This document shows positions 1-7,053 of a stretch of DNA of 7,053 nt, one piece after another. The DNA lies in assembly GCA_023257495.1 (NCBI GenBank), contig JALRCC010000153.1, forward strand, positions 1 through 7,053. Direction: 5' to 3'. The stretch's first letter is position 1. The number at the start of each line of letters is the position of its first letter. This stretch comes from Rugosibacter sp. Its GTDB lineage: Bacteria > Pseudomonadota > Gammaproteobacteria > Burkholderiales > Rhodocyclaceae. Under the pieces are notes generated by a model. The model saw nothing but the letters and a program-made list of their open reading frames with translations. It was not told where the DNA came from and did no database searches. The translations under genes were made by a program, and so were the position numbers.

Positions 1-428
1 GGGTGATGCAAAAAGTAAAAGTACCCTTGCCTGCGGAAGTCGTCTGTGCCAAGGAGTTTTCGGCTACTGCGGTGGCAACGGTGAAAAGTATTGATGAGGT
101 GACAGACGACGATATGATTCTGGATATTGGCCCCTTGGCGGCGCAAGAGCTATCCAAAATCGTAGCGCAGGCGGGCACGATCGTCTGGAATGGCCCGGTT
201 GGCGTGTTTGAGATTGAGCAGTTTTCAGGTGGCACCAAAACGCTGGCCTATGCCATTGCTGACTCCCATGCTTTTTCGCTGGCCGGTGGCGGTGACACCA
301 TTGCGGCAATCAACAAATTTGGTACCAAGGTGAGTTATATCTCCACAGCCGGCGGAGCATTTCTGGAGTTTCTTGAAGGCAAGAAACTGCCTGCTGTCGA
401 GATTCTTGAGCAGCGCGCCAATAAGTAA
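1..428 (+). CDS. pgk: Phosphoglycerate kinase, C-terminal part (5' end outside window)
   Basis: This is the 3' third of phosphoglycerate kinase, which in the cytoplasm interconverts 1,3-bisphosphoglycerate + ADP and 3-phosphoglycerate + ATP in glycolysis, gluconeogenesis and the Calvin cycle. The frame is open from the left edge (first full codon at base 3) to TAA at 426-428, giving 141 visible residues. The family is normally about 390-400 residues, so roughly 250 N-terminal residues lie outside. The visible part is the nucleotide-binding C-terminal domain: VPLP near residue 7, WNGPVGVFE at 62-70, the glycine-rich nucleotide loop GGGDT at 95-99 and the closing [11 protein letters not shown] at 114-124. 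All are hallmark PGK motifs. The GTG-ATG at the edge is internal sequence, not a start. The next gene, pyk, begins 21 nt downstream in the same reading frame, with an intervening TGA, consistent with an operon. Confidence 0.97.
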   Translation, partial: VMQKVKVPLPAEVVCAKEFSATAVATVKSIDEVTDDDMILDIGPLAAQELSKIVAQAGTIVWNGPVGVFEIEQFSGGTKTLAYAIADSHAFSLAGGGDTIAAINKFGTKVSYISTAGGAFLEFLEGKKLPAVEILEQRANK

Positions 429-449
429 TCGCCGATCTGACCCTTTGCC

Positions 450-1889
450 ATGCAGCGCGCCACCAAAATTGTAGCGACCCTCGGCCCGGCATCTAGCAGT
501 GCAGAGCGGTTGGCTGAGTTGGTAGCAGCCGGCGTGGATGTTGTGCGGCTGAATTTTTCACATGGCACGGCAGACGATCACCGGCAGCGCCTGGAGTCCT
601 TGCGTTCAGCGGCGCATCAGGCAGGGCGTACCGTCGGCGTGATGGCTGATTTGCAGGGGCCGAAAATCCGCATCGGCAAGTTTGCTGCTGGCCCGGTAGC
701 GCTCAAGGCGGGCCAGCATTTCATTTTGGATGCCGCATGCCATTTGGGTGATGCGACGCGGGTGGGCCTGGATTATCCGGAGCTGGTGGATGATGTCGTC
801 GCCGGTGATGCGCTGTTGCTCGATGATGGCCGCACGGTGTTTGATGTGGAGCGCGTCGAGGGTAGCGAAATCCATTGTCGTAACCGGCATGATGGTGATC
901 TGTCGAACAACAAGGGCATCAACAAACAAGGTGGCGGATTATCGGCCCCGGCACTGACGGCCAAGGATATGGCGGACATTAAGACAGCGGCCGCCCTCAA
1001 TGTGGATTTTGTTGCCGTATCTTTCCCCAAGACCGGTGCCGACATGCGGCAGGCGCGGCAACTATTGCACGAAGCGGGGTCAGATGCCCTGGTGATCGCA
1101 AAAATCGAGCGTGTGGAGGCAATCGATAATCTGCAGGATATTCTGCATGCCACGGATGGCGTCATGGTGGCACGCGGCGATCTGGCGGTTGAAGTGGGTG
1201 ATGCGGCAGTGCCTGCCTTGCAAAAGCGCATTATCCGGATGGCGCGCGAGGCCAATCGTTTTGTCATCACTGCCACGCAGATGATGGAGTCGATGATTTC
1301 CAGCCCGGTACCGACGCGTGCTGAAGTGTCCGATGTGGCCAATGCGGTGCTGGATGGCACGGATGCCGTGATGTTGTCAGCCGAGACCGCTTCAGGTGCG
1401 TACCCCGTGGCTGCAGTGGAAGCCATGGTGCGGGTGTGTGTGGCGGCTGAAAGCTCTTATGAGGTTAAGGTGGATGCCCACTTTCTGGATCGCACATTTA
1501 CCCGTATTGATCAATCCATCGCCATGGCGGCCTTGTTCACTGCGGGGCACATGAAAGTCAAAGCGATTGCCGCGCTGACCGATTCTGGTGCCACTGCGTT
1601 ATGGATGAGCCGGATCAATTCCGGCGTGCCTGTCTATGCGCTGACACCGCGTAGCCGTACGCGGTATCGAGTGAGCATTTTTCGCGATGTGTTTCCGTTG
1701 ATTACCAATTTTGTGACGCATGATCGTGATGAATTACTCTGGCAGGCTGAAGAAACTCTGCTGGCGGCAGGTGCAGTAGAAGAGGGTGATTTGATTGTCC
1801 TCACCATCGGCGAGCCGATCGGCCTGGCCGGTGGCACGAATACTTTGAAACTGGTCAAGGTCGGTGAACACCGGCGGCCAGCAATTTAA
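450..1889 (+). CDS. pyk: Pyruvate kinase
   Basis: Pyruvate kinase catalyses phosphoenolpyruvate + ADP to pyruvate + ATP, the last step of glycolysis, in the cytoplasm. The 479-residue product is of normal length. Visible motifs in order are TKIVATLGP near residue 5, RLNFSHG (33-39), DLQGPKIR (67-74), NNKGIN (153-158), the active-site signature around [13 protein letters not shown] (213-225) with the expected catalytic Lys218 and metal-binding Glu220, [11 protein letters not shown] (238-248), [10 protein letters not shown] (273-282) and [13 protein letters not shown] (288-300). Residues from about 350 onward form the C-terminal regulatory-type domain. An in-frame TGA at 438-440 makes ATG450 the earliest possible start. 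No good Shine-Dalgarno sequence precedes it, so translation may depend on coupling to pgk just upstream. Its place between pgk and fba is usual in betaproteobacteria. The class is certain; allosteric effectors cannot be told from sequence. Confidence 0.97.
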   Translation: MQRATKIVATLGPASSSAERLAELVAAGVDVVRLNFSHGTADDHRQRLESLRSAAHQAGRTVGVMADLQGPKIRIGKFAAGPVALKAGQHFILDAACHLGDATRVGLDYPELVDDVVAGDALLLDDGRTVFDVERVEGSEIHCRNRHDGDLSNNKGINKQGGGLSAPALTAKDMADIKTAAALNVDFVAVSFPKTGADMRQARQLLHEAGSDALVIAKIERVEAIDNLQDILHATDGVMVARGDLAVEVGDAAVPALQKRIIRMAREANRFVITATQMMESMISSPVPTRAEVSDVANAVLDGTDAVMLSAETASGAYPVAAVEAMVRVCVAAESSYEVKVDAHFLDRTFTRIDQSIAMAALFTAGHMKVKAIAALTDSGATALWMSRINSGVPVYALTPRSRTRYRVSIFRDVFPLITNFVTHDRDELLWQAEETLLAAGAVEEGDLIVLTIGEPIGLAGGTNTLKLVKVGEHRRPAI

Positions 1890-1907
1890 TTTTCCAATTT
1901 AATTTTC
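1882..1907 (+). repeat. Two perfect tandem copies of a 13-bp unit across the pyk stop codon
   Basis: The unit CAATTTAATTTTC occurs at 1882-1894 and again, identical, at 1895-1907. The first copy contains the last sense codon and the TAA (1887-1889) of pyk. The second lies wholly in the spacer just ahead of the fba ribosome binding site. It is AT-rich compared with its surroundings. The simplest origin is replication slippage. The duplication leaves the protein unchanged and lengthens the spacer to 32 nt, against 21 nt for the pgk-pyk and fba-purC spacers. Confidence 0.9.
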
Positions 1908-1910
1908 TTA

Positions 1911-1915
1911 GGGAG
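1911..1915 (+). promoter_or_regulatory. Ribosome binding site of fba
   Basis: GGGAG lies 6 nt before ATG1922 and is the clearest Shine-Dalgarno sequence in the window. It fixes the fba start. The pyk, purC and ftsK starts lack anything comparable, which suggests aldolase is translated independently and strongly from the shared message. Confidence 0.75.
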
Positions 1916-1921
1916 ACTCAA

Positions 1922-2986
1922 ATGGCTCTTGTATCTATGCGTCAATTACTCGATCATGCAGCAGAAAACGGTTACGGGCTGCCTGCGTTCAATGTGAATA
2001 ATCTGGAACAGGTGCAGGCCATCATGGAAGCGGCTGCCGAGACCAACAGCCCCGTGATCATGCAGGGCTCGGCCGGTGCGCGCAAATATGCGGGTGAGGC
2101 GTATCTGCGGCACTTGATTGAAGCGGCGGTGGAGGCGAATCCGGATATTCCAGTGGTGATGCATCAGGATCATGGGGCGAGCCCTGCCATTTGCATTCAG
2201 GCCATGCGCATGAATTTTTCCAGCGTGATGATGGATGGCTCGTTAAAAGAAGATGCCAAAACGCCCGCCTCGTTTGATTACAACGTCGATGTCACCCGTC
2301 GCGTCGTTGACATGGCGCATGCGGTGGGGGTTTCGGTGGAGGGCGAGCTCGGCTGCCTGGGTTCGCTGGAAACCGGCATGGGTGAGAAAGAAGATGGTCA
2401 TGGCGCTGAAGGGGTGCTGTCTCACGATCAGTTGCTAACGGATGCGAATGAAGCGGCTGATTTCGTTAAAGCTACAGGCGTTGATGCGCTGGCAATTGCC
2501 ATTGGAACATCCCACGGCGCGTATAAATTCACCCGTCCACCCACCGGTGCTGTGCTGCGGATTGATCGTATCAAGGAGATCAATGCGCGCATTCCGAACA
2601 CGCATCTGGTGATGCACGGCTCATCCTCGGTGCCGCAGGATCTGTTGGCTATCATCAACCAATATGGTGGTGCCATGGGTGAAACCTATGGTGTGCCGGT
2701 AGAAGAGATTGTTGAAGGCATCAAGCATGGCGTGCGCAAGATCAATATCGATACCGATTTACGCATGGCTTCTACGGCGGCGATTCGTCGTTTCATGACT
2801 GAGCATCCCAAGGAATTTGATCCACGCAAGTATCTGGGTGAAACCAGAAAGGCCATGAAAGCCATTTGCAAAGCCCGTTATGAAGCCTTTGGTTGCGCCG
2901 GTCAGGCGAGCAAGATCAAGCCCCTGTCGATGGAAAAAATGGCTGCGCGTTACACGAGCGGCGAACTCAACCCTATTGTCAAATAA
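1922..2986 (+). CDS. fba: Class II fructose-bisphosphate aldolase, Calvin-cycle subtype
   Basis: This zinc-dependent cytoplasmic aldolase reversibly joins dihydroxyacetone phosphate and glyceraldehyde 3-phosphate into fructose 1,6-bisphosphate. In autotrophs the same fold also serves sedoheptulose-bisphosphate formation. The 354-residue product has the metal and catalytic sites of class II enzymes: DHGASP with Asp83 and His84, EGELGCLGS with Glu142, GTSHGAYK with His198, MHGSSS with His232, and the phosphate/substrate-binding KINIDTDLR at 273-281. The overall layout, including the [15 protein letters not shown] segment (141-155) and the long C-terminal tail, resembles the subtype known from proteobacterial Calvin-cycle clusters (CbbA/CfxA-like) rather than the E. 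coli FbaA type. ATG1922 is supported by the adjacent GGGAG. The gene sits between pyk and purC in an apparent operon. No RuBisCO or phosphoribulokinase gene is in view, so the autotrophic role is inference. Confidence 0.96.
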   Translation: MALVSMRQLLDHAAENGYGLPAFNVNNLEQVQAIMEAAAETNSPVIMQGSAGARKYAGEAYLRHLIEAAVEANPDIPVVMHQDHGASPAICIQAMRMNFSSVMMDGSLKEDAKTPASFDYNVDVTRRVVDMAHAVGVSVEGELGCLGSLETGMGEKEDGHGAEGVLSHDQLLTDANEAADFVKATGVDALAIAIGTSHGAYKFTRPPTGAVLRIDRIKEINARIPNTHLVMHGSSSVPQDLLAIINQYGGAMGETYGVPVEEIVEGIKHGVRKINIDTDLRMASTAAIRRFMTEHPKEFDPRKYLGETRKAMKAICKARYEAFGCAGQASKIKPLSMEKMAARYTSGELNPIVK

Positions 2987-3007
2987 TTTTTTCATTTCGA
3001 TTTTTCC

Positions 3008-3913
3008 ATGACACAACCTGCTTTGTTTGAATCTTCCTTGACGAGTTTGCCATTGCTGGCTCGTGGCAAGGTGCGCGATATCTATGCTGTGAGCGATGAT
3101 CTTTTGCTCATTGTCACGACGGATCGCTTATCGGCTTTTGATGTCATCTTGCCGGATCCGATCCCCGGCAAGGGCGAAGTGTTGACTGCGGTGGCTGATT
3201 TCTGGTTTGGCAAGTTAACCCATGTCATCTCGAATCAGCTCACGGGAATAGATCCTGAATCCGTGGTGGAAACGGATGCCGAGCGGGAGCAAGTGCGTGG
3301 TCGCTCCGTTGTGGTCAAACGTCTTAAGCCCTTACCTATTGAAGCTGTAGCACGCGGCTATCTGATTGGATCAGGCTGGAAGGATTATCAAACGACGGGT
3401 GCCGTTTGCGGCATTAGCTTGCCAGCAGGATTGCAGCAGGCGCAACAACTACCCGAGCCCATTTTTACACCAGCAACCAAAGCTGACATGGGCGATCACG
3501 ACGAGAATATCGACTACGCAACGGTAGAGAAAATGATCGGGGTTGAGCTTGCCAAAAAGGTCAAGGAGGTCACCCTGCGTTTGTACCGCGAAGCGGCGGC
3601 GTTTGCTCGCGTTCACGGCATCATCATCGCGGATACCAAATTTGAATTTGGTCAGGACAAAGAGGGTCGCCTGTATCTGATTGATGAAGTGCTGACACCG
3701 GATTCTTCGCGCTTCTGGCCGGCTAGCCAATACCAGGTGGGCATGAGTCCGCCCAGTTTTGACAAGCAGTTTGTACGTGATTATCTGGAGACGCTGGATT
3801 GGAACAAACAAGCGCCAGGCCCGCGCTTGCCAGTGGAGGTGATTGAAAAAACTGCGGCCAAGTATTGTGAAGCGCTAACCCGCCTGACGGGAACGTCCCT
3901 GAAGCCGGGTTAG
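3008..3913 (+). CDS. purC: Phosphoribosylaminoimidazole-succinocarboxamide (SAICAR) synthase
   Basis: PurC joins CAIR with aspartate using ATP to give SAICAR in de novo purine synthesis, in the cytoplasm. The 301-residue product belongs to the long form, compared with about 240 residues in E. coli. Visible motifs are ARGKVRDIY near residue 18 (nucleotide-binding N-terminal lobe), [10 protein letters not shown] (37-46), [15 protein letters not shown] (110-124, the first SAICAR synthetase signature, with Ile where Thr or Ala is common), [10 protein letters not shown] (206-215, the second signature) and [12 protein letters not shown] (226-237). The start is bounded by the fba stop, which lies in the same frame with no other start codon between; ATG3008 is the only candidate and gives a normal N-terminus. 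The spacer of 21 nt is pyrimidine-rich and has no Shine-Dalgarno sequence. In related bacteria purE/purK often follow purC; here they do not. Confidence 0.96.
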   Translation: MTQPALFESSLTSLPLLARGKVRDIYAVSDDLLLIVTTDRLSAFDVILPDPIPGKGEVLTAVADFWFGKLTHVISNQLTGIDPESVVETDAEREQVRGRSVVVKRLKPLPIEAVARGYLIGSGWKDYQTTGAVCGISLPAGLQQAQQLPEPIFTPATKADMGDHDENIDYATVEKMIGVELAKKVKEVTLRLYREAAAFARVHGIIIADTKFEFGQDKEGRLYLIDEVLTPDSSRFWPASQYQVGMSPPSFDKQFVRDYLETLDWNKQAPGPRLPVEVIEKTAAKYCEALTRLTGTSLKPG

Positions 3914-3914
3914 C
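3874..3914 (+). terminator. Inverted repeat over the purC stop codon, possible weak terminator
   Basis: GCTAACCCG (3874-3882) and CGGGTTAGC (3906-3914) are perfect 9-bp inverted copies. The right arm contains the purC TAG. Inside the 23-nt loop, GGGA (3889-3892) and TCCC (3896-3899) can form a nested 4-bp stem. A run of seven T occurs at 3929-3935, but 14 nt after the stem rather than directly after it, so this is not a textbook Rho-independent terminator. It may still slow transcription, protect the 3' end of the message, or be a chance pairing in coding DNA. No folding energy was computed. Confidence 0.35.
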
Positions 3915-3923
3915 CATAACACC

Positions 3924-3989
3924 GTGCATTTTTTTCTGTCAAAGTTCATTGAGCTGGAAGAAGATCTGAAAGCACGTAAAAGTAAGTAA
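3924..3989 (+). pseudogene. Remnant of the 3' end of motA (stator protein C-terminal tail)
   Basis: Between purC and motB, the frame ending at TAA 3987-3989 reads FIELEEDLKARKSK from base 3945. MotA proteins typically end in a conserved stretch of the form P-S-F-x-E-L-E-E followed by a short lysine-rich tail. This matches from the Phe onward, lies in the place expected for motA (directly upstream of motB, same strand), and stops 40 nt before the motB start. Upstream of base 3945 the similarity ends at once: the codons are HFFLSK and no MotA transmembrane sequence is present. A GTG at 3924 could in principle start a 21-codon peptide, but no ribosome binding site precedes it. I infer a truncated motA joined to the purC end. 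The alternative is a chance resemblance in a short sequence, as the match spans only about eight conserved positions. Confidence 0.55.
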
Positions 3990-4029
3990 GAACAAATAAT
4001 AGTTTGCGCAACTTTATCCAGGCGGCCGC

Positions 4030-4974
4030 ATGAGCGACGATACCAGGCAACCCATAGTCGTTAAGAAAATCAAGAAGACCGTGGGTGGGGCACACGGTGG
4101 CGCATGGAAAATCGCCTACGCCGACTTTGTTACGGCAATGATGGCATTCTTCATGCTCATGTGGCTTTTGGGCTCTACAGCACAGGGTGACCTGCAGGGT
4201 ATTGCCGAGTATTTTCAGAATCCACTCAAGGTTTCGCTGGCGGGCGGATCTGGTTCAGGGGACTCCTCCTCGGTCATTCAAGGCGGTGGCAAGGATTTAA
4301 CTGCCTCTCATGGACAAGTCAAGGCCGGGGATGTTAAGGCACCAAAAAAGACCATCAATCTGCAAAAACTGAAAGCCGAACATGAAAAAGCCGAGCAAGC
4401 CAAGCTGGCAACCCTGAAAGGAGAGCTGGAGTCTTTGATTGATGCCAGTCCGACACTGAAACAGTTCAAGAACCAACTGTTACTTGACCTCACCAGCGAA
4501 GGCTTGCGGATTCAGATCGTCGATGAAAAGAATCGACCGATGTTCGATTCTGCCAGTTCGGAAGTCAAGCCCTATACGCGTCTTATTTTGCGCGAAATTG
4601 GCAAGACGCTGAACAAGGTAGAAAACCATATCAGTTTGTCTGGCCACACGGATTCTCAGCCATTTTCTAACGGGGGACGTGATTTCAGTAACTGGGAGCT
4701 ATCCACCAATCGGGCAAATGCTTCCCGCCGCGAGCTGGTTGCCGGAGGCATGAAGGACGATAAAATCATGCGCGTGGTTGGCATGTCTTCGACGGTGTTG
4801 TTTGACAAGCAGGACCCCTATAATCCAATCAATCGCCGCATCAGCATTGTTATCATGAACCAGCGTACAGAAGAGGCGCTTTTGGCTGACGGAAAAACAG
4901 TTGAGGCCGATAGTGCCTTGGATGTGGAAAGTAGTGTGCTCGATTCGCGAGCATCCGATGCTGCCTCGCATTGA
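4030..4974 (+). CDS. motB: Flagellar motor stator protein MotB
   Basis: MotB is the peptidoglycan-anchoring half of the MotA/MotB proton channel that drives flagellar rotation; it sits in the inner membrane with its C-terminus in the periplasm. The 314-residue product is normal in length. A short basic cytoplasmic N-terminus (residues 1-27) leads to one membrane helix at about 28-49 carrying YADF, whose Asp32 matches the essential proton-carrying aspartate of E. coli MotB. GIAEYFQNPL (57-66) resembles the plug helix. A Gly/Ser-rich linker (71-90) and a charged, probably coiled segment (108-137) follow. Then comes an OmpA-like peptidoglycan-binding domain (about 155-276) with SGHTDSQPF (204-212), NWELSTNRA (221-229) and NPINRRISI (265-273). 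All key sites look intact. Only a weak AGG (4020-4022) precedes the ATG. The usual upstream partner motA is absent except for a putative tail, so expression and partner are uncertain. Confidence 0.95.
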   Translation: MSDDTRQPIVVKKIKKTVGGAHGGAWKIAYADFVTAMMAFFMLMWLLGSTAQGDLQGIAEYFQNPLKVSLAGGSGSGDSSSVIQGGGKDLTASHGQVKAGDVKAPKKTINLQKLKAEHEKAEQAKLATLKGELESLIDASPTLKQFKNQLLLDLTSEGLRIQIVDEKNRPMFDSASSEVKPYTRLILREIGKTLNKVENHISLSGHTDSQPFSNGGRDFSNWELSTNRANASRRELVAGGMKDDKIMRVVGMSSTVLFDKQDPYNPINRRISIVIMNQRTEEALLADGKTVEADSALDVESSVLDSRASDAASH

Positions 4975-5042
4975 AGCCTTGCGCGGTGATTGATGATTTT
5001 TAATAGGAATGTGCTGTTACATCCCTTTCAGTTTTCTTCACC

Positions 5043-7053
5043 ATGAATACCTCACCATCTATGTCTTCTCCGCCTCTGCCTGAAAAAATTGCGCTTTTAG
5101 TGCATGAAGCGCGCTGGCTGCTTGTGGCGGTTTGCGGGGTTTATCTCGCGATTATTTTGTGGGGCTTTAACCCGGCAGACCCCGGCTGGTCGCATGCAGT
5201 CACTGTTGATCGAGTGATCAATCCGGGCGGGCGGATAGGAGCCTGGCTAGCTGATTTGCTGCTATACCTTTTCGGTTTGTCCGCCTGGTGGTTGGTAGCA
5301 CTACCTTTTTTTCTGTTGGCATGGGGTTACCATCGTTTCAGTCGCTTGTTTGATGGCAGTCGGCGGTCTTTATCTCTATTTATCTCAACTGCGGGTTTTA
5401 GTCTGTTGCTGCTGTCAAGCAGTGGCATGGAAGCGATGCGTTTCTGGAGCGCAAAGTTGGCACTACCTTTGACACCTGGCGGCATGCTGGGATTTGAAGT
5501 TGGCCGGTTTGCGGCACAGTTTCTTGGTTTTTCGGGTGGCACGCTGGTTTTGCTGGTATTGATCATGGTGGGGTTCAGTTTGTTTACCGGCATTTCATGG
5601 GTGACTGTGGCTGAAAAATTTGGTACTTTGCTTGAGCTTACTTGGGCCCGCTGCCAGTTGCTGAAGGAGCAGTGGCAAGATCGGCGTTATGGACGGCAGA
5701 TTGCAGGCCAACGCGAAGTTGTCGTGGAAACCGAGCGTCGCAAGATTGATGATAGTTCGGTACCGCCACTGAAGATCGAATCGAGCGATTTGGATATTCC
5801 TCTGGCACCCAAAGCGGTTGCCCGGGTTGAAAAGGAACGTCAGTCAGCCCTGTTTTTTGATGCAACAGACGGTGCTTTGCCCCCGTTGCACTTGCTTATC
5901 GAGCCTACGCACAACCCGGCGGATGTGCCGTCCACTGAGACGCTCGAATTTACCTCGCGCCTGATCGAGCGCAAGCTGGCCGATTTTAATGTGACCGCCA
6001 AAGTGATCTCGGCCCATTCCGGCCCGGTGGTCACGCGATATGAGATCGAACCTGCCACTGGCGTCAAAGGCAGCCAGGTCGTTGGTCTGGCTAAGGATCT
6101 GGCGCGAGCGCTGTCGCTGGTATCGATTCGCGTGGTAGAAACCGTGCCCGGCAAATCCTGCATGGCACTAGAGCTCCCCAACCCGAAACGGCAGATTGTG
6201 CGGTTGTCCGAGATCATTGGCTCGCAGGCGTATCACGGTATGACTTCACCACTTTCCATTTCGCTGGGCAAGGATATTGGCGGCCAGCCGGTGGTGGCTG
6301 ATCTGGCGAAAATGCCCCATCTTCTGGTGGCAGGTACAACGGGCTCAGGTAAGTCGGTGGGCGTGAATGCGATGATCCTGTCGCTGGTTTTCAAGTCTGG
6401 CCCGCAGGATGTGCGCTTGATCATGATCGACCCCAAAATGCTGGAATTGTCTATCTACGAAGGCATTCCGCATCTGTTGGCACCCGTGGTGACGGACATG
6501 GCCAAGGCGGCCAATGCGCTGCACTGGTGTGTCGGCGAAATGGAACGTCGCTACAAACTGATGAGCCTGCTCGGCGTGCGCAATCTTTCCGGGTTTAACA
6601 GCAAGATCAACGAAGCAGCGAAAAATGGCGAGCAGATTCCCGATCCTACCGACCTGACGACTACCGAAGGCCCCGGTGTTGAAAGCGGCATCGCGCCGCC
6701 ACCCCTGACCACTTTGCCGCACATTGTCGTGGTGATCGATGAGCTGGCTGACTTGATGATGGTGGTTGGCAAAAAAGTGGAAGAACTGATTGCGCGTCTG
6801 GCGCAAAAGGCGCGTGCGGCGGGTATCCACTTGATTCTGGCAACCCAGCGGCCCAGCGTGGATGTCATCACCGGCCTCATTAAGGCCAACATCCCGACGC
6901 GCATTGCGTTTCAAGTGTCGAGCAAAATCGATTCGCGAACCATCATTGATCAGCAAGGTGCTGAAGCCTTGCTTGGTATGGGCGATATGCTGTATATGCC
7001 ACCCGGCACTGGCTTGCCTATACGAGTGCATGGTGCGTTTGTGTCGGATGAAG
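5043..7053 (+). CDS. ftsK: DNA translocase FtsK (3' end outside window)
   Basis: FtsK is a septum-located, hexameric ATP-driven DNA pump that clears and aligns chromosome ends for dimer resolution by XerCD during division. The frame is open for 670 codons to the right edge. The membrane domain has about four hydrophobic segments (near residues 25-42, 68-95, 109-126 and 160-186), with the periplasmic NPADPGWS (43-50) after the first. A short linker (about 187-285) follows, much shorter than in E. coli FtsK. The motor then shows Walker A GTTGSGKS (431-438), [17 protein letters not shown] (462-478), Walker B VVVIDE (562-567) and [20 protein letters not shown] (599-618). The C-terminal gamma winged-helix domain that reads KOPS sites is not in view; about 100 residues should be missing. 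An in-frame TAG at 5004-5006, with no start codon after it until ATG5043, fixes the start. There is no Shine-Dalgarno sequence. The 68-nt spacer after motB holds a TTTAAT (4999-5004) that could be a -10 box, without a good -35. Confidence 0.97.
   Translation, partial: MNTSPSMSSPPLPEKIALLVHEARWLLVAVCGVYLAIILWGFNPADPGWSHAVTVDRVINPGGRIGAWLADLLLYLFGLSAWWLVALPFFLLAWGYHRFSRLFDGSRRSLSLFISTAGFSLLLLSSSGMEAMRFWSAKLALPLTPGGMLGFEVGRFAAQFLGFSGGTLVLLVLIMVGFSLFTGISWVTVAEKFGTLLELTWARCQLLKEQWQDRRYGRQIAGQREVVVETERRKIDDSSVPPLKIESSDLDIPLAPKAVARVEKERQSALFFDATDGALPPLHLLIEPTHNPADVPSTETLEFTSRLIERKLADFNVTAKVISAHSGPVVTRYEIEPATGVKGSQVVGLAKDLARALSLVSIRVVETVPGKSCMALELPNPKRQIVRLSEIIGSQAYHGMTSPLSISLGKDIGGQPVVADLAKMPHLLVAGTTGSGKSVGVNAMILSLVFKSGPQDVRLIMIDPKMLELSIYEGIPHLLAPVVTDMAKAANALHWCVGEMERRYKLMSLLGVRNLSGFNSKINEAAKNGEQIPDPTDLTTTEGPGVESGIAPPPLTTLPHIVVVIDELADLMMVVGKKVEELIARLAQKARAAGIHLILATQRPSVDVITGLIKANIPTRIAFQVSSKIDSRTIIDQQGAEALLGMGDMLYMPPGTGLPIRVHGAFVSDE

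Noticed and set aside
773..1426. Long open frame of 217 codons on the minus strand within pyk
   Set aside because: It lies wholly opposite strongly conserved pyruvate kinase motifs, shows no recognisable domain and is explained by the codon bias of pyk.
4004..4011. Palindrome TTGCGCAA upstream of motB
   Set aside because: Eight-base palindromes are common by chance, and no matching second site or known operator supports it.
4022..4029. GCGGCCGC (a NotI site) immediately before the motB ATG
   Set aside because: It could suggest a cloning junction, but the sequences on both sides read as natural motB context and no vector sequence is present. An 8-mer of this kind occurs by chance.
4937..4953. 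Hairpin TGCTCG-loop-CGAGCA near the motB 3' end
   Set aside because: It has only a 6-bp stem, lies inside the coding sequence and has no T-run following, so it is not supportable as a terminator.
4975..5042. Possible ftsK promoter (TTTAAT at 4999-5004)
   Set aside because: The -10-like hexamer is reasonable, but no -35 element lies at a proper distance. It is mentioned under ftsK only.
5327..6217. Several minus-strand open frames of 75-125 codons
   Set aside because: All lie opposite the continuous ftsK frame that starts at 5043, and none has a domain or a ribosome binding site that I can see.
6345..7031. Open frame of 228 codons on the minus strand
   Set aside because: It is antisense to the FtsK motor domain, which is fully open and motif-rich. 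The minus-strand product is His/Gln/Arg-rich with no known motif.

Overview
The window reads as chromosomal DNA of a betaproteobacterium. The gene order pgk-pyk-fba-purC, a Calvin-cycle-type class II aldolase, a long-form PurC and a beta/gamma-type FtsK all fit that group, perhaps a Nitrosomonadales-like lineage. This is inferred from protein style and synteny, not from a database search. All six protein genes lie on the + strand and the DNA is almost fully coding.

Region 1 (1-3913) is a tightly packed central-carbon block. It holds the 3' third of pgk (phosphoglycerate kinase), a complete pyk (pyruvate kinase), a complete fba (class II fructose-bisphosphate aldolase) and a complete purC (SAICAR synthase). 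Spacers are only 21, 32 and 21 nt, so one transcript is likely. Pgk and Fba serve glycolysis, gluconeogenesis and, if the organism is autotrophic, the Calvin cycle. Pyk drains phosphoenolpyruvate to pyruvate with ATP formation. PurC draws on ATP and aspartate for purine synthesis. A 13-bp perfect tandem duplication straddles the pyk stop codon, and a 9-bp inverted repeat straddles the purC stop codon.

Region 2 (3914-4974) is a break in functional theme. Directly after purC comes a tail of about 15 codons that resembles the conserved C-terminus of the flagellar stator protein MotA, with no MotA body before it. A complete motB follows. The simplest reading is an old rearrangement that joined purC to the last codons of motA, leaving motB without its partner at this site.

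Region 3 (4975-7053) is a 68-nt spacer and then ftsK, the membrane-anchored DNA translocase of the divisome. It runs off the right edge after 670 codons, with the ATPase core present and the C-terminal DNA-reading domain missing.

I see no tRNA, rRNA, CRISPR array, transposase or integrase, and no stretch over 300 bases without a gene. The one unusual thing I can support is the purC/motA-tail/motB junction. I found no convincing undescribed system.
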